Positions 9,787 to 19,282 of a stretch of DNA of 64,000 nt are shown here, piece after piece. Where the stretch lies: NCBI RefSeq assembly GCF_014694455.1, contig NZ_JAAUWT010000004.1:300516-364515 (forward strand), given 5' to 3'. The DNA comes from Vibrio sp. S9_S30. Its GTDB lineage: Bacteria > Pseudomonadota > Gammaproteobacteria > Enterobacterales > Vibrionaceae. The position numbers and the translations under genes were made by a program. A model generated the notes under the pieces. The model saw only the letters and a program-made list of their open reading frames with translations, ran no database searches and was not told where the DNA came from. Each line of letters starts with the position of its first letter. Within the stretch, counting starts at the first letter, position 1.

Positions 9787-11166
9787 TTACAAAATATCGT
9801 TGATCTTATTGGTGGCAAGCGTCATAGCGGACTTTGAGGTTTTTGCCCCTGTTGCAACTTCATTGATGGCGATGCCCCACGCATCAAGAATTTGGGCGGC
9901 TTTAGGGTGGAACCAGCAGGCTTTGAAGATTTCGGCATCACCAGAGTTGAGGTTTGCTAACGCTGCTTTTGCGGCATCGGCACCAAAACGATCTTTAAAC
10001 GCTTTGGAATCCCAAGCGGAGTTACGGATGGTCGCCAATCCGTTGGCTGAGGTCAGTGCGCACCCCGGTTTGGAGTTCAAGAACATGAGCAGTAAGAATG
10101 CTGCTTGTTTTTTCTTGGAATGTCGGTTGATGCCTGCTTGCCATGTCCAAATGTTAGCTTTTGCTGGATTATTTAAATGCGTAGGCATGGACGCGTAGGT
10201 GGTGGAATCGTGTACCAGACTTTTTTCTGGGTTTTGGAAGTCGGTAGCGAAATTGGATGAGTCCATGGCAATGGCGGCAGCGCCTGCCGAGAAATCATTC
10301 AACACTTCATACCAATGGTAATTTCCTACGCCCAGTGGTCCGGCATCTTTGAGTAGTCGCCCGTACATATCAATGGCGGCAATGGCTTCGTCGCTGTCGA
10401 GTACGCAGCGACCATCTTTGATGACTTCACCGCCATAAGAAAACAAGAAACCACCACAGGGCCACGTGCCCGCTGTGCCATCAGATTTGGAACGAAGGAC
10501 AATGCCCGCCATTTGATTGGACTTGAGTTTTATCGCAGCGTTATACAATTGGTCGTACGTGCTAGGTATTTCTATCCCCGCTTTTGCGAAGGCGCTGGTG
10601 TTACAGAATAGGGTCTGTGCTTCAGCTGTAACGGCCATACTATAACGAACTTTATCAGACCAAACTGGGAATTCGTTTGCCATGGAGAAGATATCCCCCG
10701 CGTCATACCAACTGGCATCAAATAGCGCGGTATTTGCGTAGTAGTCTTCAAGTGGCTCCAACCAACCAGAGCTGATGAATTGCCCCAAAGCATGCACCAT
10801 CATGACATCTGGTTCCGGCGATCCTGCTCCGAGTTTCACAGGCATTTCACCCACGTATTCTGTTTCGGATTGTTTTTGAAGTTTGACTTTAATGCCTGTG
10901 AGTTTTTCGAAGAGAGGGAGTATCGGGGCAATGGCTTGTGCCCAAGGATGTTCCATTGCACCCAGAACAATGGTTTGTCCGGCATGAGCCTTCCAATCCA
11001 CATCCGCGGCTAGGAAAGCCGAAAGCATACGATCTTGGGCATCTGCCCACGTCATTCCGGGTAATCCAAATGCCAAAGCGACACTTGCCGCTGTAGAGGT
11101 TTTTAAAAAAGTTCTGCGGTTCATACCTTTCAGGTAAGAAGTCGACTTGTTGCTTGAACGGTCCAT
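9787..11166 (-). CDS. Extracellular solute-binding protein (sugar type) with Tat signal
   Basis: 459 residues. The N terminus carries a twin-arginine signal, MNRRTFLKTSTAASVALAFG (residues about 15-34), ending near TWADAQ, so the protein should be exported folded; the start at M1 and a later start at M15 are both possible. The body is of the family-1 solute-binding type (IVLGAMEHPWAQAIAPILPLFEKLTGIKV early, DVMMVHA, conserved WxxG stretches later). First gene of the catabolic operon, followed by its permeases. Its ligand is probably a sugar or polyol; this is inferred from the family and from the dehydratase and GMC genes. Confidence 0.9.
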   Translation of the reverse strand: MDRSSNKSTSYLKGMNRRTFLKTSTAASVALAFGLPGMTWADAQDRMLSAFLAADVDWKAHAGQTIVLGAMEHPWAQAIAPILPLFEKLTGIKVKLQKQSETEYVGEMPVKLGAGSPEPDVMMVHALGQFISSGWLEPLEDYYANTALFDASWYDAGDIFSMANEFPVWSDKVRYSMAVTAEAQTLFCNTSAFAKAGIEIPSTYDQLYNAAIKLKSNQMAGIVLRSKSDGTAGTWPCGGFLFSYGGEVIKDGRCVLDSDEAIAAIDMYGRLLKDAGPLGVGNYHWYEVLNDFSAGAAAIAMDSSNFATDFQNPEKSLVHDSTTYASMPTHLNNPAKANIWTWQAGINRHSKKKQAAFLLLMFLNSKPGCALTSANGLATIRNSAWDSKAFKDRFGADAAKAALANLNSGDAEIFKACWFHPKAAQILDAWGIAINEVATGAKTSKSAMTLATNKINDIL

Positions 11167-11240
11167 TTCAAATTTCCTTTTGTTAACGAGCTTTCCTTAC
11201 ATCCGCTAAATCACAAAACGCATATTGATGCATATCAATA

Positions 11241-11270
11241 AGTAATACTTAACAATAAATAAGTATTACT
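11241..11270. promoter_or_regulatory. Perfect 10-bp inverted repeat upstream of the catabolic operon
   Basis: AGTAATACTT and AAGTATTACT are exact reverse complements separated by 10 bases, 75-104 bp upstream of the first operon gene. It could be a dimeric regulator site or an mRNA leader hairpin; there is no T-run to make it a terminator for the minus strand. A smaller dyad, TTGAT-GCAT-ATCAA, lies next to it at 11225-11238. Confidence 0.5.
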
Positions 11271-11289
11271 GTTAACGATATATTAATCA

Positions 11290-11299
11290 TTTGTACAAA
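11290..11299. promoter_or_regulatory. Candidate GntR-type operator TTTGTACAAA
   Basis: A perfect 10-bp palindrome about 125 bp upstream of the operon start, with a one-mismatch copy TTTATACAAA at 11318-11327. FCD-type GntR proteins bind short palindromes of this size, and the regulator gene is the last gene of the operon. Inference only. Confidence 0.4.
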
Positions 11300-12050
11300 A
11301 AATGATCAACTGACTTTTTTATACAAATTGGAGATAAATCGAAGATTTTTAGAAATGAGACAAAAAAGCGAACGAGTGCTTTTCAGGGGCAGCATTTCAC
11401 TGCAACGAAGTCATTCAATATTAAATGTTATGTAATAACATATCTATTTTAGGGGGTGCTAAATAGCTTTGACAGTAAGAACTCCTGTCTTATTAATTTG
11501 GAATTACTATTTTATTAATTTCAATTGAGTGGGATCACTATTGAATATTTAATAATCTGATCTTTTTCATGCATTTCGTAAAAAGTGAATAAAAAAATAG
11601 TAGTTCAGTATTTAATTTTCCATTTCTTATATTTAAATTTGTCATTATAAAAGGATTTTTTACTTCAAAACTATGATTTAAATCGATATTTAACTCGCCG
11701 TGAATATAGCCAGCCTTTTTATAAAAAATAGCTTAATCTAAAAATTCATCATTTCTCAATTATAAATCCTGATATTTATAATTACATTTGAATTAATAGT
11801 GTGATTATATTGAAAATGATTGAAATATTTAAAGTGGACAGCTTTCTTCCTTTGTATTAATTAATGAAATCAGATCCTGGTTGTAATATTTCTATATTTA
11901 TATTTTAGGATTTAGATATATAGGACTTTCAATAATCTATAAATTTAATGGTATGGATTTGTTGGCCATATATCGCCTTTTTAATAAATGGAATTTTGAC
12001 CAAATTAATTGGCAAATATGTTTTAAATAATTAGGGAAAAAAGGCTTGTA

Positions 12051-14360
12051 ATGAGTTCACATGTATTACCAATAAAAAGAAAGGTAGTAGCAGGTATTTT
12101 ATGCTCGCTGCTTGGTTTTTCTGCCAACACGCATAGCGCACCTTCATCTCACGGTATTGATTTTGGCGTGGTTAATCAGGATAGATTGATCGCAATGTTA
12201 AAAAAGACCGGTGTTATTTCAAAAGAAGCCAATGAAACAGAATCTGAAAGGGCACTTTATCAATACCTTTCTTCTATTCATGTTCAAAAAGCTGAAAAAG
12301 GGGAATTAGCGTACTACGAGGAAAAAAGAAATAAGCGACTATTGGGGCTGATGTCTTCTGATATTTCACACAATATACCCCCTTCAATTGCGAGAGCATT
12401 ACCAGAAAATGAATGGGCGGGATCTATTACTCAAGATAAAGTTCTTGCGATTTTAATTGAGTTCCCAGATTACCCAGCCAATATGGTGACCCCAGACGAA
12501 ACCTCAAATTACTACGAAGATTATACGCCTTCACACTACCAAGATATGTTGTTTGGTCGAGGTGGTTATGTGGGAAGTAATGGCAAAAACCTCCTTTCCA
12601 TGGTGCAATTTTATGAACAGCAATCTGGGGGTTCATATACACAAATTGGAGGGGTTGCAGGATGGTATAAAGCGCAGCATCCCGCCGCATTTTACGGAGC
12701 CCAACAGGGAAGTACGAAAGATGTTAACGCTCGTGATTTGGTTAGGGAAGCACTGATGGCTGCTGCCGCTGATCCCAATGTAAACTTGAGCGATTATGAT
12801 CTTGAAGACCGTTACGATCTCGATGGCGATGGGAATTACCGCGAAGCCGACGGCTTAGTCGATCACATCATGATTTTCCATTCTGGTGTTGGGCAGGAGG
12901 CTGGAGGCGGTCATCTTGGTTCTGATGCCATTTGGTCCCACCGTTGGAATTTGGGTAAAGTCTTTGCCATTAAAGGCACGTCAGCATCCGTTCCTCACTG
13001 GGGTGGCTTAATGGCCGCTTACGATTACACCATTCAGCCTATTGATGCGGCTGCAGGTGTTGCGGCGCATGAATATGGGCACGACCTTGGTCTTCCAGAT
13101 GAGTATGACACGGTTTATGGTCAGGATGAGTGGGGAAGCACACCAGGAGAGCCTGTATCTTACTGGTCTATCATGTCATCTGGTTCTTGGGCGGGATTGA
13201 TTCCTGGTACTGAACCCACTGGCTTTAGCCCATGGGCAAGACAATTCCTACAAAACGCTTTAGGGGGGAATTGGTTACACGGTAAAACGGTGGAGTTTAA
13301 CCAGCTTAATACGGTGCCACAATCGGTCACACTTGATCAGGCGAATTCAAAAGGCGCAAATCATGACTACTTGCGCATTAACCTTCCGCCGAAAATCGTG
13401 AAATTAATGGATGTTGTGGGGACTCAGTCGTTCTACTCTGAGCGTGGTGACAACCTAAACACCAATGTGCACTTTGATGTGACTATTCCAAATACAGCAT
13501 CGGCAGCGTTGACGTTTAAGGTGAATTACGACATCGAAGACGAATACGATTTTGGTCGTGTTTTGGTCAATGGAACCCCTATTGCTGGTAACATTACGAC
13601 CACTTATGATCCGCACGAAATTGGCTATGGTATCGGGTTTACTGGCGTTTCGAACGGCTGGGTAGAGGCTACGTTTGACCTGAGCGCATACGTAGGTCAA
13701 ACAGTCACCATTTCATTCAACTATCTAACCGATGGTGGGTATGTGAAAAATGGGTATTGGTTTGATGAAGTCACGGTTAGCGCAGATTCTCAAACCTTGG
13801 CGTACTACAATGCGGAGTCTAGTGTGCCTGAGCTAATCCTAGATGGCATGACACGGAATGATGGCAGCTTTGAACACGATCATTACTATCTTGCTGAGTG
13901 GCGTCAGCATGAAGGGGTGGATAAAGGTCTTGCACACATTAACCGCAATAACCATATCATGACATTTGATCCAGGTTTGGTGCTTTGGTATGTCGATACC
14001 TCTCACACAGACAATGGTGTTGCCTCTCACCCTGGTGAAGGATGGTTAGGTGTGGTTGATGCGGATCGTAATCCACAGTTCTGGAGTGATGGTACACCGG
14101 CGACATCACGTTACCAAGTGCGGGATGCCGCGTTTAACTCTAAAACAGGGCAGCAAATTCACCTCGTTGATAAGCAAGGACTGACGCTAGACGACCCCTA
14201 TGTTGTAGCAAACCCAATGTTTGCAGATTGGGAAGACTACTCAAACCCCATTCGTCCAGCGACGGGTAGGTTAACCCCCCACTATGGGATCGTGCTTCAG
14301 GTCGTGGATCAAGCGGAAGATGGCAGCACTGCAACGGTCAACTTAATGAAGCTTTGGTAA
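12051..14360 (+). CDS. Secreted M6-family zinc metalloprotease (immune inhibitor A-like)
   Basis: 769 residues. A signal peptide covers about residues 1-30 (basic KRK, then VVAGILCSLLGFSANTHSA). A propeptide-like stretch runs to about 120. The catalytic zinc motif is HEYGH at residues 340-344 in AAHEYGHDLGLPDEYD, the extended HExGHxxGxxxEYD form of the M6 family. Downstream are beta-rich segments with jelly-roll character (about 460-590) as in InhA of Bacillus and PrtV of Vibrio. The enzyme should act outside the cell on host or environmental proteins. It is monocistronic, preceded by an unusually AT-rich gap, and its stop codon lies in the first unit of a 16-bp tandem repeat. Confidence 0.9.
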   Translation: MSSHVLPIKRKVVAGILCSLLGFSANTHSAPSSHGIDFGVVNQDRLIAMLKKTGVISKEANETESERALYQYLSSIHVQKAEKGELAYYEEKRNKRLLGLMSSDISHNIPPSIARALPENEWAGSITQDKVLAILIEFPDYPANMVTPDETSNYYEDYTPSHYQDMLFGRGGYVGSNGKNLLSMVQFYEQQSGGSYTQIGGVAGWYKAQHPAAFYGAQQGSTKDVNARDLVREALMAAAADPNVNLSDYDLEDRYDLDGDGNYREADGLVDHIMIFHSGVGQEAGGGHLGSDAIWSHRWNLGKVFAIKGTSASVPHWGGLMAAYDYTIQPIDAAAGVAAHEYGHDLGLPDEYDTVYGQDEWGSTPGEPVSYWSIMSSGSWAGLIPGTEPTGFSPWARQFLQNALGGNWLHGKTVEFNQLNTVPQSVTLDQANSKGANHDYLRINLPPKIVKLMDVVGTQSFYSERGDNLNTNVHFDVTIPNTASAALTFKVNYDIEDEYDFGRVLVNGTPIAGNITTTYDPHEIGYGIGFTGVSNGWVEATFDLSAYVGQTVTISFNYLTDGGYVKNGYWFDEVTVSADSQTLAYYNAESSVPELILDGMTRNDGSFEHDHYYLAEWRQHEGVDKGLAHINRNNHIMTFDPGLVLWYVDTSHTDNGVASHPGEGWLGVVDADRNPQFWSDGTPATSRYQVRDAAFNSKTGQQIHLVDKQGLTLDDPYVVANPMFADWEDYSNPIRPATGRLTPHYGIVLQVVDQAEDGSTATVNLMKLW

Positions 14361-14413
14361 CGGAGGTTTTTGGCCACTGAGGTTTTTAGTCACTGGGCGT
14401 TTTGGGTGACAGA
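14351..14413. repeat. 16-bp tandem repeat, about 4 diverged units, overlapping the M6 protease stop
   Basis: Units begin GCTTTGGTAACGGAG (containing the final codons and TAA stop), then GTTTTTGGCCACTGAG, GTTTTTAGTCACTGGG and CGTTTTGGGTGACAGA. The copies are diverged but keep phase at 16 bases. See the finding on stop-codon-anchored repeats. Confidence 0.6.
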
Positions 14414-14454
14414 GAATTCTAAAGCCAATCGATTATTGACCTAGACGTAATCAA

Positions 14455-14487
14455 AAAAGCCCACCAACATAGAGTTGGCGGGCTTTT
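14455..14487. terminator. Bidirectional terminator between M6 protease and yciU
   Basis: AAAAGCCCACCAAC, a 5-base loop and GTTGGCGGGCTTTT form a 14-bp stem with one mismatch; A-runs on the left and T-runs on the right allow it to serve both convergent genes. Confidence 0.88.
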
Positions 14488-14515
14488 GTGTTAATGCTTA
14501 CTATCACCGAAACGA

Positions 14516-14836
14516 TCAGTCTCTTTTCCAAAGTATATGGCAGAACTTGTTATCCGGATCGCGGCTTACCAGCATGCGAGCATATACATCGTCTAACTCG
14601 TCGCTTTCTTCATTAACCAAGCCAATTCTCACTTCGGCGTAAACTTCTTTATCGACATCGAACCCAACATGGTTAGCCCAGTCATCACCGGTTTCGACGA
14701 GCTCCGCGGCACCACGTTCTTCAAATTGAGCCGTAAAAATAATGACATCGGCTGGCTCTAAATTGTCGGGTGCCATTTCAAGGAAGATATCGTATGCGGC
14801 ATCGATGACATCATCAAAAGAAATTAAGTTGGTCAT
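14516..14836 (-). CDS. yciU: YciU / HI1450-family dsDNA-mimic protein
   Basis: 106 residues, strongly acidic. The segments AYDIFLEMAPDNLEPADVI, QFEERGAAELVE and DWANHVGFDVDKE match the DUF440 family (E. coli YciU, Haemophilus HI1450), whose acidic surface imitates double-stranded DNA and is proposed to bind HU. The partner and role in this organism are inferred. It lies 4 bases downstream of efpL and is probably co-transcribed with it. Confidence 0.88.
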   Translation of the reverse strand: MTNLISFDDVIDAAYDIFLEMAPDNLEPADVIIFTAQFEERGAAELVETGDDWANHVGFDVDKEVYAEVRIGLVNEESDELDDVYARMLVSRDPDNKFCHILWKRD

Positions 14837-14840
14837 AGTA

Positions 14841-15407
14841 TTACGCTCGGTTCATGTATTTGCGCTCGGTTGTATGCACAACGATGCGATCGCCTGTGGA
14901 AATGTATTCAGGGACTTGTACCGTCAGACCAGTCGCAAAGCGGGCAGGTTTGGTACGAGCAGACGCCGATGCCCCCTTTATAGAAGGATCCGTTTCTTCA
15001 ATAACCAGTTCAACGGTAGAAGGCAGTTCCAGCCCAACGGGTTGGTTATTAACGACCAAGACTTGTAACCCCTGAGTTTCTTCATTGATAAACAGTAACT
15101 CGTCCGCAATGTCATCTCGCTTAAAGTTAAACTGAGTGTAGTCTTCGTTGTCCATGAAGATGTACTCATCACCGTCGATGTAGGAGAATAGAACATTGCG
15201 TTTTGCGATGTCGGTTGTATCCACAACATCGTCAGATTTAAAGCGCTCATCAACACGAGAACCATTGGATAGATCAGTACAACGTAACTTGTAGATTTTT
15301 GCACCGCCACGCCCACCTGGCGTTGTGACTTCAATGTCTTTGATCAGCAGTGTTTTGCCGTTTGAGATGATGGCAAACCCTTTTTTTAACTCGCTAGCCC
15401 TTGGCAT
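14841..15407 (-). CDS. yeiP: Elongation factor P-like protein EfpL (YeiP)
   Basis: 188 residues, starting MPRASELKKGFAIISNGKTLLIKDIEVTTPGG. Three EF-P-like beta-barrel domains are recognisable (about 1-65, 66-127, 130-188), with the C-terminal signature TGLTVQVPEYISTGDRIVV. EF-P-family proteins relieve ribosome stalling; the position of the modified Lys loop in EF-P is here TPGGRGGAKI, as in the YeiP branch rather than canonical EF-P. First gene of a two-gene unit with yciU. Confidence 0.9.
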   Translation of the reverse strand: MPRASELKKGFAIISNGKTLLIKDIEVTTPGGRGGAKIYKLRCTDLSNGSRVDERFKSDDVVDTTDIAKRNVLFSYIDGDEYIFMDNEDYTQFNFKRDDIADELLFINEETQGLQVLVVNNQPVGLELPSTVELVIEETDPSIKGASASARTKPARFATGLTVQVPEYISTGDRIVVHTTERKYMNRA

Positions 15408-15536
15408 ATTGGATTCCTAACTATTTCTATAGCCTGAAATTATATACCCAAGTTACCTCAAGGTGCTAGCTTCTGCGTGTATTGCTAGGTTCAGCGCGTC
15501 AGTTTAAGGGGATGGGAGTAAGTTGGCATTATTTCC

Positions 15537-16400
15537 ATGAGTAGACTTGATCGAATGCTCATGCTGGGCGAAGATGATTGGGTATATAAACTCCATTCAA
15601 AAATGCGGAATACTCTTTTGAACACAACCACTTCACTGCCGGTTATCGACCCTACGCAACCTTTTCAATCCGACTACCAGTCGGTCATTAATGAAGTACT
15701 TGCTTTCCTAACCAGAGGGCTCACTTCTAATCTGCACAGTGTTTATATTTTCGGTAGTGTTGCCCGTAAGACGGCAAAAGTAGGGCATTCCAATCTCGAT
15801 ATCGTTATCGTGACTCAAAGACCGCTTTCTGATAAAGAACACACCATAGTAAAAACCATCAAATGGCGATTCTCAAAACAATACAATCATTTGATCACCG
15901 GAATTCAATTCCAGTTTGGTATGATGCCAGAAATTCTGAGTTTAGATGGCATCTTCACGTGGGGCTTTATGCTTAGGCACTGCTGTGTGTGTGTTCATGG
16001 CGAGGATCTATCACAAAGCTTTGGTGATTTCGAACCTAGCTGGGAAATTGCAAAGCATTGGAACATGGATGTAGGGGACTGGGTAACGCTCTACAGAGAA
16101 AAAATTGGAAAAGCGAAAGCAGATATTGAAATACGTTACCTTCAAAAAGTGATTGCAAAGAAACTGCTTAGGGCAAGCTATTCGTTGATTATGTACAAAG
16201 ATAAGCAATGGCTAGAGAACCCAGTCGAGTGTGGGAAACAATTTCTGCGCTATTACCCAAAGAAAAAAGTCGAAATTCAACGTCTTGTCATTTTGTTGCA
16301 AGGTAAGCCAGTGCCTAAACGTTCCATTATTGGAATACTCGATGGCTATGGAAAGTGGCTAGTAAGAGCGTACGAAAAAACAGAATTTCGAATTGGTTAA
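15537..16400 (+). CDS. Nucleotidyltransferase-domain protein
   Basis: 287 residues. The region around residues 72-92 has IFGSVARKTAKVGHSNLDIVIV, matching the Pol-beta-type nucleotidyltransferase motif GSxxR...D-x-D/V, although the second acidic position reads DIVIV, so only one of the usual two adjacent aspartates is plain. The rest is helical with no recognised domain. The product may transfer a nucleotide to a protein, antibiotic or RNA; the target is unknown. It stands alone between convergent genes, with GGGAG about 20 bases upstream as weak ribosome site. Confidence 0.7.
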   Translation: MSRLDRMLMLGEDDWVYKLHSKMRNTLLNTTTSLPVIDPTQPFQSDYQSVINEVLAFLTRGLTSNLHSVYIFGSVARKTAKVGHSNLDIVIVTQRPLSDKEHTIVKTIKWRFSKQYNHLITGIQFQFGMMPEILSLDGIFTWGFMLRHCCVCVHGEDLSQSFGDFEPSWEIAKHWNMDVGDWVTLYREKIGKAKADIEIRYLQKVIAKKLLRASYSLIMYKDKQWLENPVECGKQFLRYYPKKKVEIQRLVILLQGKPVPKRSIIGILDGYGKWLVRAYEKTEFRIG

Positions 16401-16540
16401 GAGAGACACGCCTCTCCCCGTATAGAGGGCGTCACCTCATTTTTGATTCTGTTATCGTCTCTGCCAGCTACTCGTCTATTGGAATGATGCGTATGTCTGA
16501 ACGATAGGCATACTGTTTCTTTTTCTGTTTATGCTTATGG

Positions 16541-17911
16541 CTATTCACATGGCGGTGCGAGATGAATCATAGCAAGACCACCTAATGATGTTTCCCGGTA
16601 TTTGCTATTCATATCTTTACCGGTTCGATACATAGTGTCGATCACTTTATCTAATGATATTAAACATTTACTGGTTCTTTTTAGTGCCATTCTCGATGCG
16701 TTGATTGCTTTAATCGCCCCCATTGCATTTCTTTCTATACAGGGAACTTGAACAAGCCCTCCGATTGGGTCGCAGGTCATTCCAAGTGAATGTTCCATTG
16801 CAATTTCTGCCGCAATGCAAATTTGCTCATTGCTGCCACCTCGTAAAGCGGTTAATCCAGCTGCGGCCATAGAAGAGGAAACGCCTATTTCACCTTGACA
16901 GCCGACCTCGGCTCCTGAGATGGAGGCGTTCATTTTATAGAGCATACCAATGGCGCCTGAAACGGCTAGAAAGTCTCGGATCTGTTTATTGTCTAAAGGG
17001 CGTAGAAATTGATGGTAATACATCATTACAGCGGGTATAACACCTGCTGCTCCGTTAGTCGGTGAGGTGACGACTTGCCCACCAGCCGCGTTCTCTTCAC
17101 TGACAGCAAAAGCAAATAAGTTTATCCAATCCATGATTTCCATAGGATCCGTTTCTATTGAGGCATTGGCTTCGAGTTTCTTGAGTAGCGCTGGGGCGCG
17201 CCGGGTTACATTCAGCCCACCATCCAAGATGCCTTCGGTTTCAAAACCTTTATCCATGCACTGGCTCATGACTTCCCAGATTTGATCGGCTTTTTTTTCC
17301 AAATCGGCTTGAGAACGATACGTCAGCTCATTTTTTTGGATAAGACCGCCAAGGCTCAAGCCATGTTGTTCTGCTTGACCTAAAAGCTCTTCTGCATTGG
17401 TAAAAGGGTAGGGGACTTCAAGAGTTTCCTCGCTATTTGGGTTGTTCAGCTGCGCTTCTGTCGCGATGAACCCACCACCGATGGAGTAATACGTTTCCTT
17501 GGTACATTCGTTACCTTCAATGTCGTATGCTGTAATCGACATGCCGTTCTCATGTAAAGGCAAAGCGTGTTGATGAAAAAGGAGATCCTTATCTTCTATG
17601 AATTCGATTGAACGTTGACCGCATAATAGAAGTTTGTTTTTTTTAGTATGCTCATCAAGCAGTTGGTTTGCTTTTGTAATATTAATGTTGGCGGGTTCGT
17701 TGCCCATCAATCCTAGCAATACCGCTTTATCAGTGTGATGCCCAACTCCCGTGAGAGAAAGGGAGCCAAAAAGATCAATTTGTACTCGAGATATCTTGTG
17801 TAAATCTGGTATTAGTTTTTGACCAAATTGATAACCCGCAATCATAGGACCGTTTGTATGTGAGCTCGAAGGTCCCACGCCAATTTTGAAGATATCGAAT
17901 ATAGAAAGCAT
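16541..17911 (-). CDS. sdaA: L-serine ammonia-lyase (serine deaminase), iron-sulfur type
   Basis: 456 residues, the single-chain form fusing beta and alpha parts. The N terminus SIFDIFKIGVGPSSSHTNGPM is the classic SdaA/SdaB start. The C-terminal part holds the iron-sulfur cysteines in GAEVGCQGEIGVSS, MTCDPIGGLVQVPCIERNA. The enzyme converts L-serine to pyruvate and ammonia in the cytoplasm. It cannot be assigned to SdaA or SdaB from sequence alone, so the symbol is provisional. Transcribed alone; no transporter gene is adjacent. Confidence 0.92.
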   Translation of the reverse strand: MLSIFDIFKIGVGPSSSHTNGPMIAGYQFGQKLIPDLHKISRVQIDLFGSLSLTGVGHHTDKAVLLGLMGNEPANINITKANQLLDEHTKKNKLLLCGQRSIEFIEDKDLLFHQHALPLHENGMSITAYDIEGNECTKETYYSIGGGFIATEAQLNNPNSEETLEVPYPFTNAEELLGQAEQHGLSLGGLIQKNELTYRSQADLEKKADQIWEVMSQCMDKGFETEGILDGGLNVTRRAPALLKKLEANASIETDPMEIMDWINLFAFAVSEENAAGGQVVTSPTNGAAGVIPAVMMYYHQFLRPLDNKQIRDFLAVSGAIGMLYKMNASISGAEVGCQGEIGVSSSMAAAGLTALRGGSNEQICIAAEIAMEHSLGMTCDPIGGLVQVPCIERNAMGAIKAINASRMALKRTSKCLISLDKVIDTMYRTGKDMNSKYRETSLGGLAMIHLAPPCE

Positions 17912-18021
17912 GCATTACTCACTGGAATTGTTATTGGTATGTTAAGTGTAATTTTGAGTTTAGCTATATTCAAAGTTAGAGATAAAACATTGAGTTGGAT
18001 CGAGAGCTAGAGCCAATAAAA

Positions 18022-18046
18022 ATACCCAGCCATATTAGCTGGGTAT
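18022..18046 (-). terminator. Terminator of the rimB-rimK-desuccinylase operon
   Basis: Perfect 9-bp stem ATACCCAGC / GCTGGGTAT with a 7-base loop. Read on the minus strand it is followed by TTTTTATT, so it ends transcription coming from the operon at 18179-20569. Confidence 0.85.
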
Positions 18047-18110
18047 CATATTTACGCCTCAAAGAGTTTGTGTTACCCCTAGCTCGCGTTTCTTCTTAAG
18101 TAATGCACGC

Positions 18111-18190
18111 ATTCTAAGTGAATACACTAATTTCTATGTGAATACGCTAACTTCTAAGTGAATACGCTAATTTCTAAGTTAATACGCTAA
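18111..18190. repeat. 20-bp tandem repeat, 4 units, overlapping the desuccinylase stop
   Basis: Read on the minus strand the units are TTAGCGTATTAACTTAGAAA, then the same with TATTCAC and one or two other changes, at exact 20-base spacing. The first unit includes the last three codons (L-A-Y) and the TAA stop of the gene ending at 18179; the later copies carry CAC instead of AAC, which removes the TAA. Confidence 0.85.
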
Positions 18191-19282
18191 TTGACCCGTT
18201 GTAATGATATCGCTCTCGACGTCGCTTATTTCGTCTATATAACTTTCAACAGCTTGCTCCACCAGTTCTGTATCTTGAGTAAAGAACGCGAGGTGGAATA
18301 CGGCGTCGCCTTCATTCACTAGCGGCAAGGTTTGTTGCCCGATCACGATGCCTTCCTTGGGGGCGACGATGCACGTTTCAGTATCGCCAAGTGGTGAGCT
18401 TATATACGCCAACACCTGAAGCTTTGATACTTTTTCTCCTAAAGTAACAACAGTGCGCAACATGCCATCGTTATTGGCTCGAATCCAGTTCGTCGATTTC
18501 GCTATGACCGGCTCCGAATACTTCTTACGGCTTTCCCTTAACATGCCTGCGGCTTGCATTACTCGCTTGATACCCAGTAATCCAGCGTTGATCGAGATCG
18601 GTTCAAAACGTAGCGCCTCGCCCGCCTCGTAGGTTAGCGTTGGAATACCGAGTCGCTCCGCTTCACTGCGAAGCGAGCCATCACGCAGAGCCGCATCCAC
18701 AACAACGGGGGTATTGAATGCTTTGGCAAGCCTCAGTGTTTCTTTGTTTTCCAAATTTGCTCTGATTTGGGGCAAATTGGTTTTGTGGATTGCACCAGTG
18801 TGAAGATCCAAAATAATATTGCAGCGAGTCGCCACCTTATTGAAGAAGGAATACGCCATTCGAGAGGCAAGTGATCCATTTTCTGAACCGGGAAAACAGC
18901 GGTTCAAGTCTCTTCGGTCGGGCAAGTATCGCGACTTATGAATAAACCCGAACACGTTCACAATGGGGACGGCAATAACCGTACCTTTGAGCTTCGCTGG
19001 ATCGATGGTTTTTGATAATTGACGCACCATTTCAACACCATTCAGCTCATCCCCATGAATGGCGGCATTCACCATCATAACAGGACCAGCGTATTTACCA
19101 TTGATCACTTCTATTTGAATAGAAAGGGGCGAATGGGTATACAACTTCGCTGCTTCCAGTTCAAACGTCGAGCGCTTGCCTGGCTCTATGATGTGGTTTA
19201 GCAGTTCAAAGTTTTGATTTCTTTTAGCCTTTGCCACGAGTTTTAGTTCCTTTGGTGGACGCATTTTTTTCAATGAAGTCAA
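18179..19282 (-). CDS. Succinylglutamate desuccinylase/aspartoacylase-family zinc hydrolase
   Basis: 367 residues. The zinc carboxypeptidase-like core shows [11 protein letters not shown] (His and Glu ligands), DLNRCFPG (substrate Arg region), and ILDLHTGAI (third ligand His), the AstE/aspartoacylase pattern. The C-terminal third adds a beta-rich segment with [22 protein letters not shown], as in M14-like deacylases. The start at 19282 overlaps the end of rimK by 59 bases; a start at Met7 (19264) would shorten this. Downstream of rimB and rimK, it probably acts on a related amide or glutamyl substrate; the true substrate is unknown. Confidence 0.85.
   Translation of the reverse strand: MTSLKKMRPPKELKLVAKAKRNQNFELLNHIIEPGKRSTFELEAAKLYTHSPLSIQIEVINGKYAGPVMMVNAAIHGDELNGVEMVRQLSKTIDPAKLKGTVIAVPIVNVFGFIHKSRYLPDRRDLNRCFPGSENGSLASRMAYSFFNKVATRCNIILDLHTGAIHKTNLPQIRANLENKETLRLAKAFNTPVVVDAALRDGSLRSEAERLGIPTLTYEAGEALRFEPISINAGLLGIKRVMQAAGMLRESRKKYSEPVIAKSTNWIRANNDGMLRTVVTLGEKVSKLQVLAYISSPLGDTETCIVAPKEGIVIGQQTLPLVNEGDAVFHLAFFTQDTELVEQAVESYIDEISDVESDIITTGQLAY

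Larger units (their letters stand above)
11167..12050. other. 884-bp AT-rich divergent intergenic region
   Basis: No convincing reading frame is present. The composition is far more AT-rich than the flanking genes, with long A/T runs throughout 11400-12000. It must hold the promoters of the minus-strand catabolic operon (from 11166) and of the plus-strand M6 protease gene (12051), the latter preceded by AGGGAAAAAAGG as ribosome site. Two dyads near the operon side are listed separately. The composition is consistent with transferred DNA carrying the protease gene. Confidence 0.7.
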
